The notes beneath the pieces are model-generated. The model was not told where the DNA came from and did no database searches. It saw nothing but the letters and a program-made list of their open reading frames with translations. Source: Mytilus edulis (Eukaryota; Mollusca; Bivalvia; Mytilida; Mytilidae). Taken from it: a stretch of DNA of 64,000 nt. The stretch spans positions 30,703,133-30,767,132 of the forward strand of contig NC_092346.1 of NCBI RefSeq assembly GCF_963676685.1, in the 5' to 3' direction. Both the position numbers and the translations under genes were made by a program. This document shows positions 13,688 through 26,400 of this stretch, in pieces (the first letter of the stretch is position 1; the number at the start of each line of letters is the position of its first letter).

Positions 13688-13693
13688 TTTATT
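13688..13693 (-). terminator. Likely YLPM1 polyadenylation signal
   Basis: AATAAA on the minus strand, 17-22 nt after the TAA stop at 13710-13712. This would imply a very short 3' UTR; a more distal site is possible in this AT-rich stretch. Confidence 0.4.
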
Positions 13694-13709
13694 TAATATA
13701 AAACATTAA

Positions 13710-14443
13710 TTAAAAATATTTTGTTCTGTTGAGTTGCCTGTCAGCATAAGAATCATCTGTTATTCGTTCCCAGTCCCGCTGTGTCTGTCCCACCACAAAA
13801 CCTATGTCGCGTCGTCTTGACTGAATTTTTTTCTCCTCAATGTCTGCCCATCTAACCTGTTTAAGTATAAATAACAAAAAATAAGAGTTATGAATATAAC
13901 CTAAAGAGATCTGATGATTTGTGATTTTTCTGAAGCAAGATTTGAACACTTTGCAAAGACAGTAACTGATAACCTCAAAATAGTTAAGTTTTTTTCCAAA
14001 ACAAGTTTAGAGATTTTTTTCGAAAAGTGTAATAAATAACCCAAAAATTCCGTAAAACGATGATCTACTTTTGAAGACTAACCCTGGAATTTCTAAAATA
14101 TCTGAATAAATTTGCCAATATTTTCTACCATTATATTCTAATTAGGTGCTGTCTTTAACCTTTCTAACAGATATCAAAATTTAACTGAAGACTTGTCATA
14201 AAGAGATAGTCATTTATTTTCACATAATTCTATGAGCAAATTATCAAGAAAGGAAAACATGATATAAGTTCAATTGTTCAACTACAGGGCTCTGAGATAT
14301 ACTTTTTGTTTAGAATCTTACCCTCTTTTGTCCAGGAGCAAGAGGTCTAGTATCATAGTCATCAGGTAGCTGCAGGAAATCTTCCATACTCTGGTGAACT
14401 GGAGCTATCTTCTTATTGTGATGTATTAAACCATCAAGTTTAT
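13710..14443 (-). CDS. YLPM1: YLPM1 exons 19-20: C-terminal PP1-docking region
   Basis: Exon 19 (14443-14322) encodes DKLDGL and MEDFLQLPDDYDTR, which match the vertebrate C-terminal region from memory. Exon 20 (13856-13710) encodes VRWADIEE, IGFVVGQT and the terminal NRTKYF followed by TAA. Lys-Arg from exon 19 joins Val-Arg-Trp from exon 20 to form KRVRW, an RVxF-type protein phosphatase 1 docking motif, so the motif is split by a 465-bp intron. Confidence 0.92.
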
Positions 14444-17400
14444 CTAAAAATAGGTAGGTTTTGTTCTAAATCAAAGTTACACTTCAATGATGATATTAGG
14501 CCTTGCCCACATCATACATTGGTTTACTGGTGTTATATAATAAAATACAGATTTCTTCAGCAGCATTGTAAAATATAAGCTTCCTGTAAAACACAGACTT
14601 AAATTTAAATACTTAAAAGTACATAACATCTTCTATTTGAGCTACTAAATAGTTTTTGTGAAGTTTAGTGACTTTTAAATACCCAAAACATTGAATAATA
14701 AGTAGAATTGTTTTGTTTTTCTTTTGAAAATGAGAATTATTAAACAATTGATCACATCATGACTGGATATGGGTTAGTTATCATGACTATTATGTCATTA
14801 ATATCATCGCTTTATGAGGGTAAATAAAGATTTATGAATTCCATTTTCTCACTAGTTTAACCCTTACAATATTTTTTTCCATTTTTTTTTTTTAATTCCA
14901 AGATATAATATTACATCAAAATTATAAAATTAATCAGATTAGATGGAGGTATTTTACAACTAAGGAACAGATGTTTCTTCAGAAAAAATTGAAACGTTCA
15001 CCAGGTGCAAGACTTTTGAGCAAGATTTTTTTTAGAAGAAACTGTCAATATAACACGATTTTTTATATAAGTTTTGGTGAAAAATTAAAAAAACTTAAAC
15101 AATACTCTCATTTAATAATAGTACAGACATTTACTTCAGGAATATATATGTTTCCTCAACAACCAGTGAATTACATTTGCTAGTCCACAAAAGATTTATT
15201 TTTGCATGGTAAAACAGATAGATTTGTTTCCTTATTAATGAGGACAATCAATTTTATAAGTTTCAATTTAAGAAACAATTATCTTAAAAATATTGAAAAT
15301 ATGTTTGTAAAAACAATTTATTCTCAACAAAATTGCTCAAAGTAGTTTCTTTTTATTTCAATAAGATTCAAATAGAATGTGGTCCTCAACAAAGTGATCA
15401 CTGTTTCTGAATCAATACACCATTTCAAAAGCCTCAGGTGTCAACCCCTTGATGTCATTATCTTTGTAGTTTGAGGGGTCAAAAGCAATCTTCTGGATAC
15501 CTTTCTGTACATCTTGTGAACTTGATTTTTGTCATCCTAATATTGGTTTCCTTAAAACATTTCTACTTCCCAATAATATTATAGGCTTAGTTAAGGTGGC
15601 TGGAAACTTTGTTGATGGTCATTATACCATGTTTGGTTTTCAAAGCATTTTCTAAAGGAGGCTCGCAGGTATAAGATTTTCAGAAAAAAATTAAACATTT
15701 ATTTTTCATTACAAATTTTATTAATTACCATAAGTAGTTGTTACTTTATCATATGGTACAAAAGTCATTCCAAAAAAGCATTTAGTGTTGGCCCCAGGTG
15801 ACTTTTAAAATGTAGAAATCATTGAAAAATCTTTAAATTATCTCCCTTTGGTGCAAAAATGCCATTTTTTGGCATTAAAATTGAAATATATTTTTTAACT
15901 CATCGCTGACCTATATTTATTAATGTTGTTTTCGAATAAGCTGTACATAAACTAAATAATTCTGTAATTTAAGCGATTTCTGTAATTAAGTTCTTTTTTT
16001 ATTTCGATATTACTGCTTTTTGTCCTATTAGTTCAACAGAAAAAAAGGACATTAACAAAAGTGTATGCTTCTTTCGAAGCCAGATTCTGAGCGTAAATGA
16101 AGGGTGCCCCCATTATTTTGTTTCATTTTTCTATTAAGTATAATATAAACATCATTTATTGAAAAATATAGCAAAATCTTATAATAAATAAAAAATTTGA
16201 GTTAGACCCGCGAGCCCCCTTAAGCAATAAATTTAGAATATATTTATTGAACATTGTCTCCAATGATATAAAAAAATTACCTAGTTGTGTTCCAGAGGGT
16301 TCAACTTCCCATTTACTCTTCTTTATTTCCTATGAAGACATAAAACATCTAACAAATGTAACATTATCTATGAAAAAAAAAATTTGAAGTTGTGACTTGT
16401 AGAAGTAATATGCCAAAGACTCTGCTTCATAACTCTATCAGTTACCATGATCTTGCTGTTCACATGATTTCTTAAGTTACTATAGCATTTGACATATACA
16501 CAATCACATAACAAGGTACATAAAAATTATGGAAATAAATAAAGAAAGGTTGGTGTGCATGTTTCTGAGTAACTACCATATGAAAAGATTATATTTTTTT
16601 CTGGTAAAGATTGTTCAATTTTTCATACATAATGAAAGGGAGAAAATGCTAAATGATTAAAGACATGTGTGGTCCAATCAAATTAGAGGGTAATGCAAAC
16701 AATGCTCACAATTTGATACTGCTCCACTCGAAACATTAACTTATGGCAAAGTCTATAATATACTTAAAAACCTAAGAAACCTCAAAAATACACGGCTAGG
16801 ATTCTGAGAACTTTTAAATAAATTCTAATAAGGCCCTAAAGAGGAGTTCTGAATATACTCCATGATTCTGAAACCATATGAGTGTAAAGAATAAGGTAAA
16901 AGTCACTAGCAATTCTCATTGTACATAATACAATAACCAATATTTTGTTTGTTGGATTGGATTTTACTCCTTATTCCTTGATGTAAGTTTCATTGGGGAA
17001 ACAGGAGTGACTGAAGACATTATTAAGTTGAAAAACTTATTATATCTCACCCCTTTGTATATAAAATGCGCAACACTAGGGTTGACTGGGTATTATAAGA
17101 AACTAAAAGATCAAGTGCACATTGACAATATTATATAATGGTGGGGTTTGCTCTCAGTTTATTTAAATGTTCAGCTTTGAGCATTCCTATTGAAGGTAAA
17201 TCCATGATAGCGATTCAGACACATGAAATTGTTTTAATTTTTTTTATGAAATTAACAGATACCACTCTCCTCCTTAAAATAACGGAAATACAATTTCAGT
17301 CAACAAAGTCCAAAAGTGTTCGAGTCTTGTGTATATCTTGTTTGATAAATCCCTTCTGAATTAGCTTCTTTGTGTCTTTAACATCTCTTGAAGAAAAATT

Positions 17401-20400
17401 CATTTGAACCAATACTAGAGTAACTACTTAAAATATATTATAGATTTTGGCTAATATGAATTCAAAGTTTTAGTGAATTTTCTAAATCTACCTTGACTTC
17501 TTAAAATTACACAAATATATGACTTTCAATCAGCTACTATGGATTCATTTATTTTTTCGTGGGTATCAATTTCATGGATTTAGGAAAAACTCATGCATTA
17601 TCAAGGTTAATTTTTTTCATGGTTTTGCCAAACTCTGCATACAAAGCTTATAGAAAATTACAATTTTTTTATAATTTGAACTCGTGGTTCACATGAATCA
17701 AGAAATCCATGAACATTAGTATCCAACAAATCAAAATTAATCTTTAGTATATAAATAAACTCATCATAGATACCGGGACTAAATTTTGTATATACGCCAG
17801 ACGCGCGTTTTGTGTACAAAAGACTCATCAGTGACGCTCGAATCCAAAAAAGTTAAAAAGGCCAAATAAAGTACGAAGTTGAAGCACTGAGGACCAAAAT
17901 TCCTAAAAGTTTTGCCAAATATAGCTAAAGTAGAAAAGCCTTAGTATTTCAAAAATTCAAAAATTTGTAAACAGTTAATTTATAACTATAACCATATCAA
18001 TGATAATTCATGTCAGCACAATACATATATGCAAAAAATGATGGAACTCCTGTAAACAAAATTTAAAGATGGAAATTAGCAGAAAGCCTCCCGAGAATTC
18101 CTTAAATCTTCCCAGTGCATGCTACAAACTTCATTGTCCTAAAGACAACACAAAAGCCTACAAAAAAATTTCACATTACTGTAACAATGAATTCAAATGC
18201 AAGCTGCATCTCAATCTAAAGAGAAGAAAATGTAATATTTATTCTAAATCAGAAACTGTTCATGTTGGAAAATTATTCCTTATACTGTTAATTACTCCAA
18301 AGCTAAAACTAAACTGAAGAAAGCTAAGGCATGGTACATAGTGTCCTGAATGCCCTTTTCTATTATCAAAATGTAAAATTTTAAAAGGCTAAAAGGAAAG
18401 AAGCTTGTTAAAAAACATTATATCCATCTTTTAGGAGCTACTTATTATCAAATAATAATTCTGCAACTTTCTTGACAGGCAAGGGGACCTGCAATGAATT
18501 AATAAAGTTGTCATTAAATTGATTCCCCTACCGTAAATTCAGAAATTATTGCAAGGTTTCTATCATTGTGAAAAATGTAATTAGGTGGATACACAATAAT
18601 AGGAACTCACATTCTAGTATATGATTTATACATTTGTTCATGTTGTATGCAGATTTTCCTGAAATTGTAATAATTAATATCACATTTTTGACTATTTTAT
18701 CAAAATCTCAATGATAAATGCACATAATAATTTCTTAACTTACAGTATCTGTATTTCGTGAATAAAATAAACCCTTTTATTTCGTGTCTTTTTATCAATT
18801 TCAAGTTGAGACTGTTCCATAAAGATTCTGGAGAAAGCAATACAAACGAGGAGTGAAGTGAATATTTATACATAGTTATGGCTGAAACAAAAGTTATTTT
18901 AATACAGGTATATAATGCAAATTTATATCTTCTAGGAATTCTATACATCGTCAAAGAATAACAACAGTTAATGTTATAAATGTATTTAAAATTTTAATAT
19001 TCAATTCACGAAGTTTTTTTATTCTAATGCTGCTCTAATATACAATTCACACTTATCAAATTTGGCAATCACCATTTCCTTCTAGTTGAAAGGCATATGC
19101 CATCTTCTTTCCTTGATTTTTACAGTTCCTTTTGCTAGGTCACAATTCTTCAAAGTTAAGACCACCATATACCATTTAAAGACATCGTATGTACATGACT
19201 CCAGCTTATGACACAAAGCAAGAATAGTGATGCATCTTTCCCATCCAAAAGCGGAAATTTGGCAATTGTTGAGACATAATTTTTATTTATTGTGAAAAGG
19301 GTATATAGAATTTGCTTTTACTGCAATATGAGCAATAAAATATATGGTAACAAGTTTCAATGCATGCAAATTATTCACTGGAATTATTTGTTTTTAAGTT
19401 CTAAAAATCAACATGCTACTGTAACAACATCAAAAAATTAATTTCGTTGTCAGTCCATAGGTTATATTCCACTATTTCACTTAGTTGAAATTGGAGGATC
19501 ATGATTTAGACACTTCATTATTCTTTTTAAATTTTATAAACGTTCTTTTTTCTCTCAGACATTTTTTAAATTATTTTTTACAACATATTTCGACAATCAA
19601 TTGTTGGAATGGGTTCCAGTAATGAACAGCAATACTAAAGGTTAAACAATGGGTACCAGATGTGTACCAAAGTCCATTGTCTATATATCATCCTTTGTAA
19701 ATGGTGACAGAGCATACAACATCAAATAAGGTGATTGTTGTTTATGTTTTAACAAGCATGTACATGCAACAAAATTAAAAAAAAAAATGTTCTGCAAAAT
19801 AAATAAACTATCCCTCACTTCTGTTTTAAGTATGCATTTGTTTGCTAAGTTCCATTCTACAGTATATGATTCTTTGCCAACAGACTTTTTATCAATAGGA
19901 ACCAAGACTTACATATGTTTATTTGGAAGGGGTGATATACATATATTCACAATTACTAAACATTTCTAGAAAAGAATGCTCATTTATTGAAGCTTAGAAA
20001 GATGGAGAAACATGAGAAAACTCGTATGTTGATGTCACAAGAAAAATTTTCTACATGAACATTCAGTGATGTTAATGCATAATTAGCAGCTGCCATTTGG
20101 AATGGTACAAGATAACTTTCCAAAACTTTTAAAAGAGTAATATTTGGCAAATTGGTATAAAGACACTAAGAAGAGTAAAGGGTCTCCAATTTCTAAATAC
20201 ATATATTAGAATTTTTTAATATGTAACCATTCTGTTAGCTTGAGGGGAAAACAAAGAAAAACTTTGCTATTTTTTTACTTTTAGAGGGGAGGGGGTAGGT
20301 TACTGTGTTCAGAATATCAGAATACACATATATTATAATCTTGTCTAAATGCAACTTAAATCAATTTATGTCACTCAAGATCATCAAAGACATAACAGAG

Positions 20401-23400
20401 TGGTCAATACCTAAATGACTATAAATACAAAATTGCAAACAAGGTGCAGCAGTTATTGTTATAAATTCTCTATACAATGAACTCTGACTATATTACATGT
20501 AAATTAACCAAAAATAAACAGGGACATGTTAAGGAGTAATATAACTGTATAATAGGTCTTAGGATTAACATTCTTAAATTCTAACCTGTATAATCAGAAT
20601 CTGTCTAATTTTGACATTCTTCACTCATGAAGCATTTCAGTTTATACAGGTTTCACCATAAACAATTTGCATATCAATTTAAAAGGGCTCTGCACTTTTA
20701 CAAATGTCAAGACAATATTACTCCTAAAAATCAGGCTTGCTATATACTAGTTTGTTTCAACATTCAACCATTATAAGACTATCAAATTAGATTCCTTATT
20801 TCGAGGTGAATAGTCAAAGTATTATCATAGTATATGAATTTCAAGTAAGTCATTAGTTTTTGAAGGATAGACTTATAGTATGTTGAAGTAATGATCTGAA
20901 ATATCTACTCTGACTTTAAACTGTTCAGAGTATCAGGGGTTTTCTATATATAATTTGGGCGATTTTGGGAGCGGGGAATAAAAACTTCATTATCTATCAG
21001 GGAATTCTGTATAGATGGGTGCTTCTTTATGTGGGAGATGTGTCCTTATACTGGACATGACTTGAATGAATTATAAATTTGACACCAGCACATTATAGTT
21101 TCGTTTTTTATTTCAAGATAGAATGTGAGCAAGGGTCTAGTCTATATTTCACAAGTGGACTAGGCTTAGGAATGTTAAGGCATTATCCTTTTCTATTTAC
21201 TCAGCGTTCTAAATTATAGTGGCAAGACCTTGTCTGGTAATGAGCACAATACTCCATATTTAATGATACCAATTTATACAGTCAAAACTATATTTGACAA
21301 ACTATTGCTTAAACATACTTACCATTCTGCAAATCTGTATTTGTCAGGTTTTCTGAAACTCAACTTATTTTTACAACAATCTATAATTAAGTCTGTACTT
21401 ACCCTGTAACTAAAAATAGAAACAAACTTGTTTATTAATCAGTAATGTTGTACTTACCTGATTCCCAAACTGAAACAAGAACCAAAGACATAAATTAATT
21501 GATACTTAATGTTTTATTTGACACTTACCCCTAGCTCTTGGTCTAAAACATGAAAAAAGATGAGTTAATTCTATATTTAGCAACATCGTATAACTTACCC
21601 CAAACTTGACGTCTTCTTCTTCGTCACTCTCTACTTTCTTACGTTTGTCTGGTTTAGGTTCCGGCTTCTCATCCTCTTCTGTTTCCATTTCAACCTTTAA
21701 ATAAAATATATCAAGATATTACTTTATAACGTGAAAATTATATTGATGAATAAGTTCCAAAGAATTTTGACAGCTTTTAGTTCATGCTGGTCTTGAGCAG
21801 AAAACCAGTATCAAGATTTACTTTAAATTCAGAAATTTTTGTGATGTTTTTTTTTTTTGCGAAAAATTGTAAAAGGGTTATAATCACAATAATTTAAACT
21901 TGCATTTAGATATTTTTTACATGAATTAAACAGGATTTTTCTCAAAACCGTAAAAATTAAATCGCATTTTGGTCTAAAATGACAAAATAGCAATAATGAA
22001 TGCACGCAATAATTTCTGAATTTACAGTACCTTGTTTCTACATTTAACAATGGTTACACACAAGCATCTACAAAATACTTATCAAACAAACTGAGTAATA
22101 AAATTATCATTGAATAAAATTGAGAACGGAAATTGGGAATGTGTCAAAGCGACAACAACCCGGCCATAGAGCAGACAACAGCTGAAGGCCACCAATGGGT
22201 CTTCAATATAGGGAGAAACTCCCACACTGGGAGGTGTCCTTCAGCTGGACGATTTTTGGCTGTTACTCTCTTTTCATGAACTTTAAAATGTTAGAGTTAA
22301 TTAATACTGGTTGCAGGTTCAAATGATTCCATAAAACTTGACAAAAACATATTACTAATCCATTTAAAAAATCACATTTTTCAAGTAAATAAAAATATAT
22401 ATATTAAATATGCTTTCACTAAATAAGTTGTACCTCTTGTATTGAGACTTCTTGAAGGATTGATCTAACATCTAATCGAAGATAATGTTTTGGTGTCTCC
22501 TGCCAGCCTTTTTCAATCTGAAACAAGAACAATGTCTTTCAAGTCTTGCCTAGAGAGAATCATCAACCTTGGGCAGAAAAACCAAGGCCCCTCTTCATTT
22601 ACTGTGACATTATAAAGTGCAAAAACATAAAAGCTAATTATTATATGTCATACAGTCCAATTTATTCTATAATAAATGGGGAATGTGTCTGATGATGCCT
22701 CTGCTTGCATATCATATAAAGTTATAAAGGGACATTACTGAAGTACGGTAAAAGTGACACTATCCAAATTTGTACTTGATCTGAGTTTTGTGGTAATAAG
22801 AATTGTATATAAGTTTCATAAAATTTGGTTCAGCAAACTTAATAAAGAGAACAACAAGAGTGCACACACTGAAATGTCTCGCCTTCTATACTAATCATTG
22901 ATATGTTGATAATCCTAAGTATAAAGCTAAGCTTTATTACAACTGTCACATAAACTTAACATTAACCAAGATAACTAAACAAAGACCAATGAACCTTGAA
23001 AATGAGGTCAAGGTCAGATGAACCATGCCAGGCAGACATGTACAGCTAACAATGCGTCTTTACAACATATAAAGTTGACCCATTACTTATAGTTTAAGAA
23101 AAATAGACCAAAACACAAAAACTTAACACTGTGCAATGAACCATGAAAATGAGGTCACGGTCAAATAAAACCTGCGCGACTGACATAAAGATCATAAAAT
23201 ATTTCCATACACCAAATATAGTTGACCTATGGCATATAGTATTAGATAAAAAGACCAAAACTCAAAAACTTAACTTTGACCACTGAACCATGAAAATGAG
23301 GTCAAGGTCACATGACATCTGCCCGCTAGACATGTCAGGGCTCACGCTACCAGGCGACTTGGGCGAAGAAGTCGCCTTCCCGACCGTCACTTCGCTTTCC

Positions 23401-26400
23401 CCGACCCCCAAAAGAGAAATCAAGTCGCCCTGTTCTTGACGATACTCGCTTTCAGTCGCTTCCGTCATCAGACATTTTCAATTTTTACCAAGTTGATGAA
23501 ACATCATTTTTTTATTGATAATTAAAGAAATTCAGACATAAACGATTCATTATCTTTAGAAAAGAGGTTGAAGCATTGTCTTCGCAGTTTGTAGCAGGTT
23601 ATTTAATAAAAATACAACTTTTTATCACTTCATGCATTTTCGCAAGTTCCGGTGCTTGTTACTCGAAAACGTACATCAACCTAAATTTCGGCGGCAAAAT
23701 AAGTTTGTTACTTCATTTAAACGTGATAAAAGTTGCCTCCAGTAAATGTTTAATCCATTTATTGCATTAAAAACGTCATGTTCCTTTTCAAATAACTTGT
23801 CAAACATTGTTTATTTTTGTAAATTTTCTTGCATTCGTCCGCCATTGACCGATTTCTAAACTACGGATCTGAACCGGACCAGCTATGACCGAAATCCGTA
23901 CTTTTACAATAATTACTACGGACGCACGACATGAACAGATGACAGAAGAATATTGATCCCAAAGGGAAAAAATACGCATTCCACACACATTAAGAGACTT
24001 TTGGTTACATCTAATTGATTGGTGTATATAATTCCCTATATTTTTTATGGATTGTTTCAAACTATTGATTTAAGTTGCTTAACTCTGAGACTATTATACT
24101 AATTTCAATATATTATGGCCCAGCTTAATAACTTTTATATTTTTTTATGAGAAACACTGAATTTCATACACAAGATAATTTTTAATTAAATTGTAATAAT
24201 GATATATTATAATTTCTTTACATTTTTTAAAATAATTTTTTATTTTTGTGCTAGATATTTAGTTGGAATAAGTTTCTCACAAGAACCTTAGTAAAACTTA
24301 AACAACTTTTAATTTCAAATGTTACTTTAATTGTATTTTTTTAACTCAGATATGAATTGAACAATATAAAAAGAACATTATTTACATATGGCCCTTTATA
24401 CTATTGTAAAACCCAAACATTGTAGCGCACCGCACGAATGAGCACTTCTCTTTCAAATCTCACCACTTCTCCCTATCAGTTTCAAAAAGAGAAGTCACTT
24501 CTCCCTATAATTCTGAAGTAGTGTGAGCCCTGCATGTACACCTTACAATCATTCCATACAACAAATATAGTAGACCTATTGCATTTAGTATGAGAAAAAC
24601 AGACCAAAACACAAAAATTTAACTATAACCACTGAACCATGAAAATGAGGTCAAGGTCAGATGACACCTGCCAGTTGGACATGTACACCTTACAGTCCTT
24701 CCATACACCGAATATACTAGCCCTATTGCTTATAGTATCTGAGATATGGACTTGACCACCAAAACTTAACCTTGTTCACTGATCCATGAAATGAGGTCGA
24801 GGTCAAGTGAAAACTGTCTGACACACATGAGGACCTTGCAAGGTACGCACATATCAAATATAGTTATCCTATTACTTATAATAAGAGAGAATTCCACATT
24901 ACAAAAAATTTGAACTTTTTTTTCAAGTGCTCACTGAACCATGAAAATGAGGTCAAGGACATTGGACATGTAACTGACGAAAACTTCGTAACATGAAGCA
25001 TCTCTATACAAAGTATGAAGCATCCAGGTCTTCCACCTTCTAAAATATAAAACTTTCAAGAAGTGAGCTATCGCCGCCGCCGGATCACTATCCCTATGTC
25101 GAGCTTTCTGCAACAAAAGTTGCAGGCTCGACAAAAATGAAAAAAATCTGCTTTTTTTCCATTTGTAAATGGTCTGAACTCTGGAACAGTAAATTTTACA
25201 CCCGCAAATTCAAATTTGATCTGTGTTTTGTGGAAGTAAGCATTATGTATAAAATTCCTAACATTTAGTTCAGGCAAACTAAAGTAAAGAGGATGGAAAC
25301 CAACTTTGGGATGTACAGAACCACAAGAATAAAAAATAATGCCCCCTTAGCTATTGCAGGGACATAAAAGACATTATAGACAATATGTTTAACATACTAT
25401 ACAAATTTGAAGAAACACTTTAACCAAGTACCTCTATTTATCAATAAAAGAAATCACAACATGGAAGGGTAAAAGAATTCAAAATTGTTCTTATGATACC
25501 CCTTCCTTTTTCACAAAATATAAAACTTGAAAAGAGAATAGATCACAGATTTGATATAAACAGGGAATATGTCACTGGTTTGGGATGAACAGAACCCTGA
25601 TATACATGTATTGCTTTATCTCACCTTTTCAATTTCACTCTGAGATCTGTTATGTGTGTTTCTTTTTACACAGGTTGCAACATCAGCTTGTATTTCAGCA
25701 ATGTAAACCTGTGAAATAATATCCAACTTGAGATCAATTTTAAAATAACAAACCATAAAACATTACAAATTTCAGGTGTCAATCATGATCTTTTGTTATT
25801 TACAAAACCGAAAAATAAGTATTGTCAGTAACTTCATTAAAAGCTGGTAGCAGGCTAAATATCTCTCATTTACAATTCTTGTTTTCTTCTTTAGTATTAG
25901 ATGAAAAATTATAAAAAATTGTTCTAACGTCTTTAAATTTTTTAAATTAGTAAATTATTACTTGAACACTGGATCTCTATTGTCTTCCAATTTTCAGAAC
26001 TAATTTTGTAATATTCAGAAATAATTATAAAAACTACGACAATTGAATTCTAAAATTTAATGTCAGCTGGTTTGAAGTTGCACAAACTATGAATTCATTT
26101 GTTTTTGTTGAGACAAAGTTTCTGGGATTGAGGAAAAATAAAATATTTAATTTTGAATTTTTGCCAAAAGTCAGCTTAACAGTCTAATATCTGACTAGTT
26201 TAGCTTACCTGAAATCCTTTAGATTTTGCGTAGCTCCAAAATTCTTCAAAATGTCTCTCTTTTTCATTCACAGCATCAACAATAATGAAGGGAAAAAATC
26301 CATCATCAATTGTCTTTTTAAAACTTTTATACATATTTTTCCTGTATGAGCTTTCTAATTCTGCCTCAAATTCATACTCTAAGACCTATTATAAAACATG

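Larger units (their letters stand above)
16330..21320. other. YLPM1 intron 17 (large part without features)
   Basis: About 5 kb of AT-rich intron. Apart from the ribozyme-bearing repeat at 17.8 kb and the splice-site cluster at its 5' end, I see no gene or delimitable element. Confidence 0.45.

Noticed and set aside
23262..23468. 68-codon minus-strand frame as a free gene
   Set aside because: It straddles the left end of the inserted TIR element; at most it is a remnant of the parent transposase N-terminus.
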